Shown: positions 17,302 to 26,187, numbered from the stretch's first letter. The stretch is DNA of 41,837 bases from Dehalobacterium sp040766325 (GCA_040766325.1 JAXGQR010000018.1:1-41837), one strand, 5' to 3'. A program made the numbers and translations. The notes: generated from the sequence alone by a model not told the origin.

Positions 17302-17334
17302 AAAAAATATGCCGGATCAAGTACCTTCCGACAT
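17302..17334 (-). terminator. Rho-independent terminator of yabG
   Basis: On the minus strand ATGTCGGA pairs with TCCGGCAT (one G-U pair, ten-base loop) and is followed by A and eight T residues. It lies 44 bases after the yabG stop. Confidence 0.8.
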
Positions 17335-17377
17335 CTTAAAATCAAACTGATGAAATGTTAATTTCAACATAAACCTT

Positions 17378-18256
17378 TTAATATGGGGATTTGGGAAAAC
17401 CCAAACGAAAACAACCACGAGTTTCAATACCACCTACCCCATCAATCCCTGTAACCGTGTTGGTTAAAACATCATTAAGAGTAAGGGTCTCTTTAATAGA
17501 TGTATATGAGATTTTTTCTACAATAAAAACCGGATCAAAAATATGAATAAAAACCCGCCTGGGAGAGCTGGCGAAATTTGCGCCGGCAATTAAAATTTCT
17601 TCATAATAGGATTGACAAGCACCGGCAAAGATCACTAAATCATCTCTGCCAGGCATAAAGCGCCGAGCTGTTTTCACCGTTTCAATGAAATGCCGGGAAT
17701 TTCGATAGCTATCCATACTGCGAAAATCGGGAGTTTCCTTGATTAAACCATCATGGCCGGTAATGACTAAAATATCCGGCTGGTATTTCTGAAGATATTG
17801 TAGAATCACCTTCGGCTGTTCTCTCTCCGGAATACTAAAACCATGGCAGGGAATTTTTAGTTTTTGATACGCGTCAAGGCATTTTTTCAAATATTCTTCA
17901 TCGCCATCGATATGTAATACTCTCCCCGGCATATCGAAATATTCCGCCTCATCCATCAGATTCAAAGCACCGGAACGCCACACCCCATGATCCTGTGAAA
18001 TCATGCGCTGGGCGAGAATATGATCCAGTTTTGCCTTGTTTTGTGCCGCACTGGCATTACGATAACGATTATAGTCTAAATCAATAATGGCCACCAAATC
18101 CTCCAGAGGGGCATCTGCTATCAAGCGAATATCTACCCCTTTTAATATCGCAATCAGTTTTCCCGCTTGATTCTCATATATAGCTTTTACGCGAAAAACA
18201 ATATCAAACCCATAGGATCTTCGCACTACAATATCTCCTGCTTGAATATTGTTCAC
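17378..18256 (-). CDS. yabG: Sporulation-specific protease YabG
   Basis: 292-residue YabG peptidase, which in Bacillus processes spore coat proteins such as SafA late in sporulation. Seen: the N-terminal SH3-like IQAGDIVVRRSYGFDIVFRV; VLHIDGDEEYLKKCLDAY; the conserved PDILVITGHDGL near residues 169-180; and DDLVIFAGACQSYYEEILIAGANFASSP, with the His and Cys expected of the family. GTG 18256 follows GGGGGGAGACAG. A sigma-K-like promoter precedes it, matching mother-cell expression of YabG in Bacillus. ksgA and yabE, its usual Firmicute neighbours, are 2-4 kb further on. Confidence 0.93.
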   Translation of the reverse strand: MNNIQAGDIVVRRSYGFDIVFRVKAIYENQAGKLIAILKGVDIRLIADAPLEDLVAIIDLDYNRYRNASAAQNKAKLDHILAQRMISQDHGVWRSGALNLMDEAEYFDMPGRVLHIDGDEEYLKKCLDAYQKLKIPCHGFSIPEREQPKVILQYLQKYQPDILVITGHDGLIKETPDFRSMDSYRNSRHFIETVKTARRFMPGRDDLVIFAGACQSYYEEILIAGANFASSPRRVFIHIFDPVFIVEKISYTSIKETLTLNDVLTNTVTGIDGVGGIETRGCFRLGFPKSPY

Positions 18257-18285
18257 CTGTCTCCCCCCTAGTCTGTCTCATAATG

Positions 18286-18313
18286 TATAGTATGACCTTC
18301 TATGTTTATTGGT
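18286..18313 (-). promoter_or_regulatory. Sigma-K-like promoter of yabG
   Basis: The minus strand reads CATACTATA (18286-18294), an exact match to the sigma-K -10 consensus CATAnnnTA, with an AC dinucleotide of the -35 element at 18312-18313, 17 bases upstream. Bacillus yabG is a sigma-K gene, which supports the reading. Confidence 0.6.
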
Positions 18314-18383
18314 GTGGGTACCGGAAGAAGAAAGGTCCCATATAATATATTAACGTATCATCTGCTTGTGAAAAGGTGAAGCC

Positions 18384-19199
18384 ATGTTTGCCGCCGTAAT
18401 ACCAGCTCAAAATGAAGATCACCATATTCGCGAGGTCATCAAAAACCTGCTGCAATTGTCGCTGGATCTGATCATTCCTGTGGTAAACGGCTGTCATGAT
18501 CAGACCCTGAAGATTTGTTTATCTTTCACTTCACCAAAACTCTATATCCTGCATACCCCATATCCTTTAGGCATTGATATTCCTCGCGCGTTAGGAGCCC
18601 ATTTTGCTCATCAAATGGGGGCCCAAGGAGTTTTGTTTATTGACGGCGACATGAGCGGAGATCTGCGCACACCCCTCCAACTACTAACCGAATCGATAAA
18701 ATCGGGCACTGACTGCGCCCTAACAAATTGTTATCCTTATATTCAATCCCGACATCCCCTAGCTAGGAAAGTTCTAAAATATCGAGAAACCTTAAACCGG
18801 GAGATTAATATGTTTCATCAATTAGGCTTGGCCAGTCCCTCCCACGGGCCCCATGGCGTTTCCCGTCTGCTCTTAGATACCATCCCTATTTATGCCTTGG
18901 CAGTCCCACCCTTGGAAATTGCCTACGCTAAAATAACCGGACTCGGTGTTCGTGTCGCTGCAGCCATTCCGCACCACCAATTAGGCTCCCGAGAAAAATC
19001 TCCTCTGCATGGTAAAATGGTCGCTGAGACCATCATTGGAGATTGCCTGGAAGCATTAGCTCTCTTAGAAGGTATACCTCCTAACCGCACAGAAAATGGC
19101 ATCCGCTATGACGGCTACCATTTTTCACGCCGCTTCGATCTGTTAGAAGCATTTATCAAAGATCAGGATACCATTCAAATTTATCATCTTGGCAGATAA
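18384..19199 (+). CDS. Family 2-like glycosyltransferase
   Basis: 271-residue GT-A-fold protein resembling family 2 glycosyltransferases. Seen: the N-terminal Rossmann-like MFAAVIPAQNEDHHIREVIKNLL; a second strand DLIIPVVNGCHDQTL in place of the usual VDDGSTD; and the metal-binding segment VLFIDGDMSGDL near residues 86-97. The C-terminal half is not typical. AAAGGTGAAG precedes ATG 18384. It sits divergently to yabG and upstream of the spore cortex-lytic gene, so a role in the spore or envelope is possible but unproven. Donor and acceptor are unknown. Confidence 0.75.
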   Translation: MFAAVIPAQNEDHHIREVIKNLLQLSLDLIIPVVNGCHDQTLKICLSFTSPKLYILHTPYPLGIDIPRALGAHFAHQMGAQGVLFIDGDMSGDLRTPLQLLTESIKSGTDCALTNCYPYIQSRHPLARKVLKYRETLNREINMFHQLGLASPSHGPHGVSRLLLDTIPIYALAVPPLEIAYAKITGLGVRVAAAIPHHQLGSREKSPLHGKMVAETIIGDCLEALALLEGIPPNRTENGIRYDGYHFSRRFDLLEAFIKDQDTIQIYHLGR

Positions 19200-19257
19200 A
19201 CACGTATACCATCTAAAGGCCCAAGAAAATAATGGAAATATATCCATCCATCCCCTA

Positions 19258-19286
19258 ATGAAATCAATTCTTTCTATCAGTATAAT
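19258..19286 (+). promoter_or_regulatory. Possible promoter of the LysM-SleB gene
   Basis: TATAAT at 19281-19286 with a poor -35 (ATGAAA, 19258-19263) at 17 bases. A sporulation sigma factor may be used instead, but no clear sigma-E, -G or -K boxes were recognised. Confidence 0.35.
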
Positions 19287-19342
19287 GTTCATATCCGCCT
19301 ATCAATGACCCGTTAGGCTAATCAAAGACAGGAGGAGATTGA

Positions 19343-20263
19343 ATGCGTTTCTCAAAAAGATTCGTCGCAACTACACTCGCCGTTTATCTTGCAGCAGGTG
19401 ACATGGGACAAGCCCTCGCTGCTCAATATACGGTAAAGTCAGGGGATAGTCTTTACTCTATCGGCCAGCGTTATCACACCTCCCCTACCGCGATAAAATC
19501 TACCAATGGTTTAAAAAGCGATACGATTTACCCCGGTCAGATTTTAAATCTTCCCGGTGCGAGCAATAATTACATTGTACAATCAGGGGACAGCCTTTAT
19601 TCTATTAGCAAACGCTTCCAGACAACAATAAATAACTTAAAAAATCTGAATGGGCTAACATCTGATAAAATCTATCCCGCCCAATCACTAAAGGTTCCTG
19701 CTGTAGGCGGTGGGACAAGCTATACCGTGAGAAAAGGGGATACCCTCTATCTTTTAGCCCAAAAATTTGGTACTTCGGTAGCATCCATAAAATCATCAAA
19801 CAATCTGACAAGTGATGCCTTATATGTGGGTCAAAGACTGGTGATCAATGGAAGCGGCACCGGTATAAACAAGGCAACCACAGCCTCCCGAGGTGCAAGC
19901 AGTTACTCTCGTTCCGAGGTTTTATTGTTAGCCCGTTTAATTCACGGTGAAGCCCGGGGGGAGGTTTATCAAGGACAGGTTGCAGTTGGGGCAGTGGTAT
20001 TGAACAGGGTGGCAAGTGCCTTGTTCCCTAATTCAATTTCCGGAGTTATCTATCAAAAGAACGAATTTTGTGTCGTTAATGATGGTCAAATTAACCTAAG
20101 TCCCAGTGAAACTGCCATTAAAGCGGCAGAAGAGACTATGAACGGCTCAGATCCGTCCAAAGGAGCGATCTATTATTGGAACCCGGTGAAAGCACCCAAT
20201 AATAAATTCCTGAACAATCGGCCTATTGTGGCCAAAATCGGTAATCACGTTTTCGCCCAATAA
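19343..20263 (+). CDS. LysM-repeat cell-wall hydrolase, SleB/CwlJ type
   Basis: 306-residue secreted peptidoglycan hydrolase, related to spore cortex-lytic enzymes. Seen: signal peptide 1-26 with likely cleavage ALA-AQ; three LysM domains at about 28-71, 77-119 and 127-169, each with SGDSLYSI or KGDTLYLL and an NGL...YPGQ-type second half; a Ser/Thr-rich linker; and a Hydrolase_2 (SleB) domain from about 190 with RLIHGEARGE (E203 or E206 catalytic) and AVVLNRV. ATG 19343 follows AGGAGGAGATTG. The Firmicute enzymes act on muramic-lactam cortex peptidoglycan during germination; here this is inferred from domain type and the sporulation neighbourhood. Confidence 0.92.
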   Translation: MRFSKRFVATTLAVYLAAGDMGQALAAQYTVKSGDSLYSIGQRYHTSPTAIKSTNGLKSDTIYPGQILNLPGASNNYIVQSGDSLYSISKRFQTTINNLKNLNGLTSDKIYPAQSLKVPAVGGGTSYTVRKGDTLYLLAQKFGTSVASIKSSNNLTSDALYVGQRLVINGSGTGINKATTASRGASSYSRSEVLLLARLIHGEARGEVYQGQVAVGAVVLNRVASALFPNSISGVIYQKNEFCVVNDGQINLSPSETAIKAAEETMNGSDPSKGAIYYWNPVKAPNNKFLNNRPIVAKIGNHVFAQ

Positions 20264-20287
20264 GGTGGGAACTTCTTGGAAAGATGA

Positions 20288-20339
20288 AATTATTGCCACT
20301 AATTCTCGTTTATAAAACCGGGAATTAGTGGCAATAATT
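20288..20339. terminator. Bidirectional terminator, perfect 18-bp stem
   Basis: AATTATTGCCACTAATTC (20288-20305) pairs perfectly with GAATTAGTGGCAATAATT (20322-20339) around a 16-base loop, between the convergent LysM-SleB gene and ksgA. The plus side continues TGTTTTAG; the minus side ends in TTTCATC. Confidence 0.8.
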
Positions 20340-20342
20340 GTT

Positions 20343-21221
20343 TTAGTACCTATGATAATAATGGCAAAAATTATTCGCTAAAGCCGCGAATTCCTCGAGA
20401 CTTAAGGTTTCCCCTCTCCTTTTGGGATCTAACCGGCTCCCTTCAAGTAGCTGCTGCCACTCTTCTTTTTTTAGGCGGTAGGCTGAGCTAGACAAAGCAT
20501 TTAAAAGCGTTTTCCGCCTCTGACCAAAAGATGCTTTTACCAGGTTAAAAAAGACTTTCTCATCGATCACATCCACTGCAGGATGTTCCCTTTTGTCCAG
20601 TCTAATAACCGCTGAATCTACCTCCGGCTGAGGATAAAAAACCGTAGGCGGTACTGTGGTAATAAATTGAGGCTTACAATAGTACTGGACTCCGATGGAA
20701 AGCGCCCCGTATTCCTTAGTTCCCGGAAGTGCCGACATGCGTCGGGCAACCTCCTTTTGTACCATTAAAACAAGAGAGGAAAAGTGGAATCCTCCTTCCA
20801 ATAAACGCATGATAATAGGGGTAGTGATATAATAAGGCAAGTTAGCTACTACCTTATAGGGCATAGCCTCCTTCCCCAACTTTTCCTCCACTAATTGGTC
20901 AAAATCCACCTTTAAGGCATCCCCATAAACTACATGGACATTTGTTTTGTCCCTAAAAATATCATTTAAAACATCTATAAGACTGCGGTCAAGCTCCAGG
21001 GCAATCACCTCGGCAGCCTTTTCTGCCAAGCTCTCAGTTAAGGCACCGATTCCCGGACCAATCTCTATCACCGCTTGATGCTCTTCAATCTCAGCAGCCT
21101 CCACAATTTTTTTGATAAATTTCGGTTCAATTAAAAAGTTTTGCCCCAAGGCCTTATGCATACGCAGTCCGTATTTATTAATTATTGCCCGTGTCTTGCT
21201 GGGCGTTGCAATCAAATTCAT
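20343..21221 (-). CDS. ksgA: 16S rRNA dimethyladenosine transferase KsgA/RsmA
   Basis: 292-residue SAM-dependent enzyme that dimethylates two adjacent adenosines in the 3' helix of 16S rRNA during 30S assembly. Seen: ALGQNFLIEP near residues 24-33; SAM motif I EIGPGIGALT (53-62); motif IV VANLPYYITTPI with the catalytic NLPY at 127-130; and the C-terminal FGQRRKTLLNAL. ATG 21221 follows GGGAGGAAG. yabE lies just upstream as in Bacillus, but the RNase M5 gene (rnmV) usual between them is absent. Housekeeping gene with no oddities. Confidence 0.97.
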   Translation of the reverse strand: MNLIATPSKTRAIINKYGLRMHKALGQNFLIEPKFIKKIVEAAEIEEHQAVIEIGPGIGALTESLAEKAAEVIALELDRSLIDVLNDIFRDKTNVHVVYGDALKVDFDQLVEEKLGKEAMPYKVVANLPYYITTPIIMRLLEGGFHFSSLVLMVQKEVARRMSALPGTKEYGALSIGVQYYCKPQFITTVPPTVFYPQPEVDSAVIRLDKREHPAVDVIDEKVFFNLVKASFGQRRKTLLNALSSSAYRLKKEEWQQLLEGSRLDPKRRGETLSLEEFAALANNFCHYYHRY

Positions 21222-21296
21222 AGCTTCCTCCCGAAAATTAATCCCATGATTCCTATGGATCTATAATTTACCGATTCCTACCCAAATATTAAAACA

Positions 21297-21321
21297 ACTC
21301 TTGAAACCATGGTCCAAGAGT
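21297..21321 (-). terminator. Terminator-like hairpin after yabE
   Basis: ACTCTTG and CAAGAGT arms extended by two further pairs, followed on the minus strand by TGTTTTAAT. It lies 20 bases after the yabE stop. The T-tract is modest, so partial read-through into ksgA is possible. Confidence 0.55.
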
Positions 21322-21340
21322 CATTTTAATCAGTTGAACT

Positions 21341-22345
21341 TTATTTTATCACATAAACCTTCACGGGTCTGCGTCCCCAGTTAAGACATTGTCGCTCTGT
21401 CTCCATAAACAAATCAATGCGATTACCTTTGATGGCTCCTCCGGTATCTTCTGCCCGGCCATAACCATACCCCTCAACATAAAGTTTGCTGCCTAAGGGA
21501 ATCACAGAAGGATCCACGGCAATGGTCCCTACCTTCGGTTTGGTTCCGGTACTGGTTCGGTTTCCTGTATATGTATAGGCACTAGCACTGACACGTAAGG
21601 ATTTGGAGTATTCAAACCGCTCGCCTCTTTTTTCGGCACTTCCTCCACGTGAGGCCAGCTGCATGGTGCCCTGAGCCACCACTTCATTGACCGGTTTTTT
21701 GATGGTTTTTGTTTCCACTACCTCTTGACCGATCTTTTGCCCATCTTGGTATGTAACCTTAATTTTATCTTCTCTTATGCCATTTTGTCCTTTCTGAACG
21801 ATACGTCGCTTGCCCCGCTCCAAAGAGGCATCATTTTTCTTCTCCACTTGATAAGCTAAAGTCTGTTTTTGGATAATGATTTCTTCTTTAATGCGATTGA
21901 TGACGATGGGGGTTTCCTTTTGTACTAACTGGGATAAGGCCGGTTTTACCAGATCCATACCACCAATTTTAATGCCGGCTTTCGCCAAAACCTCCTCCAC
22001 CTTCACCGGTGTTGTTAAAACCTTGGTTTCCTTACCGTCTGCTTTAATGATGACAGGAAAGGCTCTGGTAATATCAATTACCTGTCCCTCCTCCAGTTTA
22101 GCAGTTAACCCCGGCTCTACCAAATCTTCAGGGTTGATCTTGATGTTCTGCTCTGCCAGTAGTGCAGCAACATCAGATTTAAACGTTCTTGCTTCTGTCC
22201 TAACTCCGTCATCCACGATGACAACTTTTTTCTCCATTACTGCATATGCTACATACCCCATAATGATTAGCAGCATCGCAATAATTGATAATAATGCAAA
22301 TTTACCCCATCGAGGATGACCTAGTTGCGCTGAAGCGTTATCCAT
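21341..22345 (-). CDS. yabE: YabE-like protein with DUF348, G5 and 3D domains
   Basis: 334-residue cell-wall-associated protein of the YabE/Rpf-like family, thought to remodel peptidoglycan. Seen: an N-terminal membrane anchor at about 17-38; two DUF348 repeats (about 42-90 and 95-140); a G5 domain around 150-225 with the VVETKTIKKPVNEVVAQG pattern; and a C-terminal 3D domain from about 250 with ASAYTYTGNRTSTGTKPKVG and three Asp residues in AVDPSVIPLG, AEDTGGAI and RIDLF, as in MltA-like 3D folds. ATG 22345 follows GGAGGGG. A good sigma-A promoter is 40 bases upstream. Lytic transglycosylase activity is inferred from the 3D fold only. Confidence 0.9.
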   Translation of the reverse strand: MDNASAQLGHPRWGKFALLSIIAMLLIIMGYVAYAVMEKKVVIVDDGVRTEARTFKSDVAALLAEQNIKINPEDLVEPGLTAKLEEGQVIDITRAFPVIIKADGKETKVLTTPVKVEEVLAKAGIKIGGMDLVKPALSQLVQKETPIVINRIKEEIIIQKQTLAYQVEKKNDASLERGKRRIVQKGQNGIREDKIKVTYQDGQKIGQEVVETKTIKKPVNEVVAQGTMQLASRGGSAEKRGERFEYSKSLRVSASAYTYTGNRTSTGTKPKVGTIAVDPSVIPLGSKLYVEGYGYGRAEDTGGAIKGNRIDLFMETERQCLNWGRRPVKVYVIK

Positions 22346-22386
22346 GGTTTTTCCCCTCCGTTTTTCCTTAAAAATAAGGTAGACCT

Positions 22387-22415
22387 ATTTTACTTGTTTT
22401 TACTCACGTTGTCAA
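22387..22415 (-). promoter_or_regulatory. Sigma-A promoter of yabE
   Basis: The minus strand reads TTGACA (22410-22415), a 17-base spacer, then TAAAAT (22387-22392), placing the start of transcription about 35 bases before the yabE ATG. Confidence 0.8.
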
Positions 22416-22445
22416 TCGTTATGACACAAATTACCATTTTACGCC

Positions 22446-23840
22446 TTAATATGCCCCGCTTTTCTTAAATACGACTAGAATCGTTTTATAAATGATTTTA
22501 AGATCTAACCATAAGGACCAATTATCAATATACTTAATATCTAATTTGACGATTTCTTCGAAATCAGTGATTTGGCTTCTGCCGCTAATCTGCCACATGC
22601 CGGTAATGCCTGGTTTAATGCTAATTCTACGCCAATGGTGGTTATCGTATTTGGCTACTTCGTCTAAGGTAGGGGGTCTGGTGCCGACCAAACTCATCTC
22701 CCCCTTTAACACATTAAAAAATTGAGGTAATTCGTCCAGACTGGTAGCGCGCAAAAATTTGCCGACGTTAGTAACTCGAGGATCTTCTTTCATTTTGAAC
22801 ATCAGTCCATTTTTTATCTCGTTTTGGTTCATCAGATCCTTTTTCTTTTTTTCTGCATCCACAGTCATGGATCGAAACTTATATAGTTTAAATACTCGTC
22901 CGTTCAGCCCCATCCGATCCTGAGCAAAAAAGGCCGGGCCTTTGGATTCTAATTTGATGGCGGGGACAATGAAGAGGGCCAATAATCCCGTCCCCAAGAG
23001 TCCGACCACAGCCCCTAAAAGATCAAAGAGCCGTTTATAAAATAATTGGTAAGCATCCAAACAAACGGAATGGAAGGTGAGCATGGGCAGGGTTCCGATA
23101 CTGGACAGCCTGATTTGGGAGATTTTAAACTCAGATAATTCCAGGGCGAGACTGGTGGTTATGCCCATTTCCTCGCACATTAAAGCATATTTCTCAATTT
23201 GACTAAAATAACGAGCCGGAACGGTAAAAATAACCTCATTGACTTCTTTTTCTTTTAAAATTTGATTTAACTCATGCATCAGCCGATCATCATCTAGTCG
23301 ATAATTATCCGGTTCCTGATCCAAACTGATCTGCTTTACAATTTGTAGCACCATGTCCGTCTTCTTAATAAAATAAATGTACTTGGCGGTTATCGCCTCA
23401 TCGCCAATAAAAACAACTCTTTTTCTGTGTCTGGTGCCATATTTTTTGGCCAGATCGAAGGATAGATAACGTGTAAAAAGCAGTAATATAATCGTTGTGA
23501 AAATAAAAGCAGCGAAAAAGAGGCGACTTAAGATATGGAACTTGATAAAAAAGGTAAGGGCCGCTGTATTGAGACCGGATATAACCGTAGCAAAAAGAAT
23601 ATTGCGGAAAATACGATCTCGATATTTAAAGGTGGTAATATCATACATACCCCGGGCATACATGGTATAAATCCACGAAGTGATAAAAATGAAAAGAATC
23701 CACGCGTATTCCCATACCCCCGGTAAGTAGATAAATTGTTCTGCAATCTTGTAGGCAACCAGGTAAGATATGATAATAAAAATGATATCCAATAAATACT
23801 GTCGTAAATTTAAAAGAGAACGGCTGTTAAAGCGATACAT
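22446..23840 (-). CDS. Exopolysaccharide priming sugar-phosphate transferase (WbaP/CpsE-like)
   Basis: 464-residue membrane enzyme that starts repeat-unit assembly by moving a sugar-1-phosphate from a UDP-sugar to undecaprenyl phosphate. Seen: four or five N-terminal hydrophobic helices within residues 10-130; a central nucleotide-binding-like domain with RVVFIGDEAITAKYI; one further helix near 280-300; and a catalytic C-terminal domain with YKFRSM, LDELPQFFNVLKGEMSLVGTRPP and IKPGITGMWQISGRS. ATG 23840 with GGGAG five bases upstream is preferred over GTG 23858. It follows the wecC-like gene on the same strand and so probably belongs to the wecG-wecC operon. The sugar transferred is unknown. 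Confidence 0.92.
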   Translation of the reverse strand: MYRFNSRSLLNLRQYLLDIIFIIISYLVAYKIAEQFIYLPGVWEYAWILFIFITSWIYTMYARGMYDITTFKYRDRIFRNILFATVISGLNTAALTFFIKFHILSRLFFAAFIFTTIILLLFTRYLSFDLAKKYGTRHRKRVVFIGDEAITAKYIYFIKKTDMVLQIVKQISLDQEPDNYRLDDDRLMHELNQILKEKEVNEVIFTVPARYFSQIEKYALMCEEMGITTSLALELSEFKISQIRLSSIGTLPMLTFHSVCLDAYQLFYKRLFDLLGAVVGLLGTGLLALFIVPAIKLESKGPAFFAQDRMGLNGRVFKLYKFRSMTVDAEKKKKDLMNQNEIKNGLMFKMKEDPRVTNVGKFLRATSLDELPQFFNVLKGEMSLVGTRPPTLDEVAKYDNHHWRRISIKPGITGMWQISGRSQITDFEEIVKLDIKYIDNWSLWLDLKIIYKTILVVFKKSGAY

Positions 23841-23967
23841 AGTCTCCCATCCCCCCACTTATCACGCAATAAGGTTAAACTTCTATCAGTAAATGCCTAA
23901 ATCATTTTCCCATAGATATGTTGAACCCATCAGGTATTGCACGGTTTTTATTCATAGGGTTTCTTGA

Positions 23968-25191
23968 TCATAGACTATAAACACCATCAAGATCACAGAT
24001 CTTTCTTGTATCCAAGATCACCTTGCCCTTTAATTTATGCATATTATCAATAATTTCCGTATGGGCTACGAGAATAACCACAATATCTACATCATTTAAG
24101 AAGGTATCCAAATCAAAATACTGATTGGGAACAATCTTTTCTTTGACCAGAGGATCGTAAATTTTTACTAAATTTCCGCATAGATGTCTTTCCATGCAAC
24201 CAAGCATCTGCAGCGTAGGACTCTCTCGAATATCATCAACGTTTTCCTTATAAGTAAGACCGTACAAGCCAACCTTACCGACATCTCTCATTCCATGCTC
24301 TTTCATAATGTCATGAACGCGTTCCAATACATATTCCGGCATGGAGTCATTTATTCTTCTTGCGGCTAAAATTATATTTGCTAAACCGGGATAATCGCCA
24401 ACCAGAAACCAGGGATCTACCGAAATGCAATGACCTCCAACACCCGGTCCCGGCTGTAAAATGTTAACACGAGGATGTTTATTAGCAATACGAATAATCT
24501 CATAAACATCCATTTTGTCATAACGACAAATCTTGGCTAATTCATTAGCAAAAGCAATATTAATATCACGGTAGGTATTCTCAACAACCTTCGTCATCTC
24601 AGCCGTTTTAATATCCGTAATAATAATTTCCCCCTGACAAAAGGAAGCATAAATAGTCTTAACCTGTTCAGCAATACCCGGATCATCCGCACCAATTGTG
24701 CGCGAATTATGTATTAACTCGTACAGCATATTTCCCGGTATAATTCTCTCCGGTGCATGAACAAGATGAATATCTTCCCCAATCAAAAAACCACGCGCTT
24801 CGATAATTGGGCGTATTTGTTTGTCAATGGTACCGGGAGAAACAGTGGATTCGATGACAACCGTAGCCCCTCTGATACAAACATCCATCACACTCTGTAG
24901 CGCGGCAACGACATATTGAGAATCGATTTTTTTACTAAGTTTATCAAAGGGGGTGGCGACCGAGATAATATATGTATCAGTTTTAATATAATCTTCTTGG
25001 AATTTAATCCCTGCTGCAACCGCCTGATGAAACAGATCGTCCAATCCCTGCTCTTTAAATGTTGTTTTACCCTCATTTAACGTATCAATTACTTCTTTTT
25101 TGTAATCAGTACCGACAACTTCCCAGCCGTGTGCAGCCAACATTAATACGGTCGGTAGTCCAATATATCCCAATCCTATTACATTAATCAT
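23968..25191 (-). CDS. wecC: UDP-N-acetyl-mannosaminuronate dehydrogenase-like (WecC family)
   Basis: 407-residue UDP-sugar 6-dehydrogenase oxidising C6 of a UDP-hexose, most likely UDP-ManNAc, to the uronate with two NAD. Seen: NAD motif GLGYIGLPTVLMLAAHG at residues 5-21; VESTVSPGTIDKQI; VENTYRDINIAFANELAKI; the active-site cysteine in PGVGGHCISVDPWFL near 255-269; and a C-terminal UDP-binding domain with GLTYKENVDDIRESP. ATGA overlap with the wecG-like gene implies translational coupling. The WecC rather than UDP-glucose dehydrogenase reading rests on sequence feel and on the WecG neighbour. A UDP-GlcNAc 2-epimerase needed upstream is not in the window. Confidence 0.88.
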   Translation of the reverse strand: MINVIGLGYIGLPTVLMLAAHGWEVVGTDYKKEVIDTLNEGKTTFKEQGLDDLFHQAVAAGIKFQEDYIKTDTYIISVATPFDKLSKKIDSQYVVAALQSVMDVCIRGATVVIESTVSPGTIDKQIRPIIEARGFLIGEDIHLVHAPERIIPGNMLYELIHNSRTIGADDPGIAEQVKTIYASFCQGEIIITDIKTAEMTKVVENTYRDINIAFANELAKICRYDKMDVYEIIRIANKHPRVNILQPGPGVGGHCISVDPWFLVGDYPGLANIILAARRINDSMPEYVLERVHDIMKEHGMRDVGKVGLYGLTYKENVDDIRESPTLQMLGCMERHLCGNLVKIYDPLVKEKIVPNQYFDLDTFLNDVDIVVILVAHTEIIDNMHKLKGKVILDTRKICDLDGVYSL

Positions 25192-25964
25192 ATTCCAACC
25201 TCTTTATGTTTTTTTTGGAGGAATTTTGTTTTATAAACTAAAATAATATACTTTGCATTTCCAATTAAGTATCGTTTCCACATTCTTCCTGGCTCTTGGA
25301 GAAAACGATAAAACCATTCCAGACCCCTTTTTTGCATCCAAAGGGGAGCTCTGCCGGTGCTGCCGGCGACGATATCAAAACTGCCGCCGACACCCATGAC
25401 AAAGGGAACGTTTAACTGATCCAAATATTTATTAATCCAAAATTCTTTTTGGGGAGAAGAAAAGGCAACAAATAATATATCTGAATTAGATTGAGCGATC
25501 ATATTGACGATTTCAGCCTCTTCATCTTCTTTAAAATAACCGTTTCTGATCCCGGCAATTTGAATTTTGGGGTATTTTTCTTTAAAGACGCGCTTAACTT
25601 TAACAACAATTTCTTCCTGCGCACCGAAGAGGAAGATACGATAGCCTTTGATACTCGATATTTCAACTAGTTTTAAAAATAAATCAATCCCGGTTACGCG
25701 TTCTTCTAAAGGGATTCCTAATTTTTTTGCCGCCCAGACAATGGAAGCACCATCAGCATTGATGAGGGAACATGAATTCACAATTTCGGTTAATTGTTTG
25801 TCCTTCTGCATTAAATTGACTTTTGCAGCATTTATTACAACATGTTGAGTAGGTTTCCCTGCTAAAATAATACGCTCAATTTCCTTAAGGGTTTCATCAA
25901 AGGTATATGTATCTATATAGGTATTAAAGATTTTGTAACGCTTATCTTTATTCAAAGTAACCAT
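25188..25964 (-). CDS. WecG/TagA/CpsF family glycosyltransferase
   Basis: 258-residue GT26 enzyme transferring N-acetylmannosamine or its uronate from UDP to a lipid-linked acceptor. Seen: INAAKVNLMQKDKQL; INADGASIVWAAKKLG with the conserved Asp near residue 70; EERVTGIDLF; LFGAQEEIV; LFVAFSSPQKEFWI; MGVGGSFDIVAGSTGRAPLWMQ near 188-210; and a basic C-terminal tail GLEWFYRFLQEPGRMWKRY typical of membrane association. ATG follows AGGGGT at about eight bases. First gene of the wecG-wecC-priming transferase transcript, with a good promoter 147 bases upstream. Pairing with WecC supports a ManNAcA-containing polymer. Confidence 0.9.
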   Translation of the reverse strand: MVTLNKDKRYKIFNTYIDTYTFDETLKEIERIILAGKPTQHVVINAAKVNLMQKDKQLTEIVNSCSLINADGASIVWAAKKLGIPLEERVTGIDLFLKLVEISSIKGYRIFLFGAQEEIVVKVKRVFKEKYPKIQIAGIRNGYFKEDEEAEIVNMIAQSNSDILFVAFSSPQKEFWINKYLDQLNVPFVMGVGGSFDIVAGSTGRAPLWMQKRGLEWFYRFLQEPGRMWKRYLIGNAKYIILVYKTKFLQKKHKEVGI

Positions 25965-26110
25965 AAAATTTACCCCTAATAAGATTCTTTAAGCGATTAA
26001 TCATACACTTATCTCTGTATGACTGTATCCTATTTACTTCCTAATCGTAAATCTTTTATCATTACTGTTAATTATTAATCCTAATTCTACTATATTCTCA
26101 GTAAAAAGTC

Positions 26111-26139
26111 ATTATATTCGAATTCTCAATCATTTTCAA
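26111..26139 (-). promoter_or_regulatory. Sigma-A promoter of the wecG-wecC operon
   Basis: The minus strand reads TTGAAA (26134-26139), 17-base spacer, TATAAT (26111-26116). The leader would be about 140 bases; no riboswitch or attenuator was recognised in it. Confidence 0.75.
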
Positions 26140-26157
26140 CATGCAGAATCACGAAAT

Positions 26158-26187
26158 TTGGGAGGAATAAAAAGTATTCTGTAGAAT
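26158..26187 (+). promoter_or_regulatory. Possible promoter of the heparinase-like gene
   Basis: TTGGGA (26158-26163), 18-base spacer, TAGAAT (26182-26187), about 65 bases before the TTG start. It would diverge from the wecG promoter. Weak hexamers. Confidence 0.35.
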
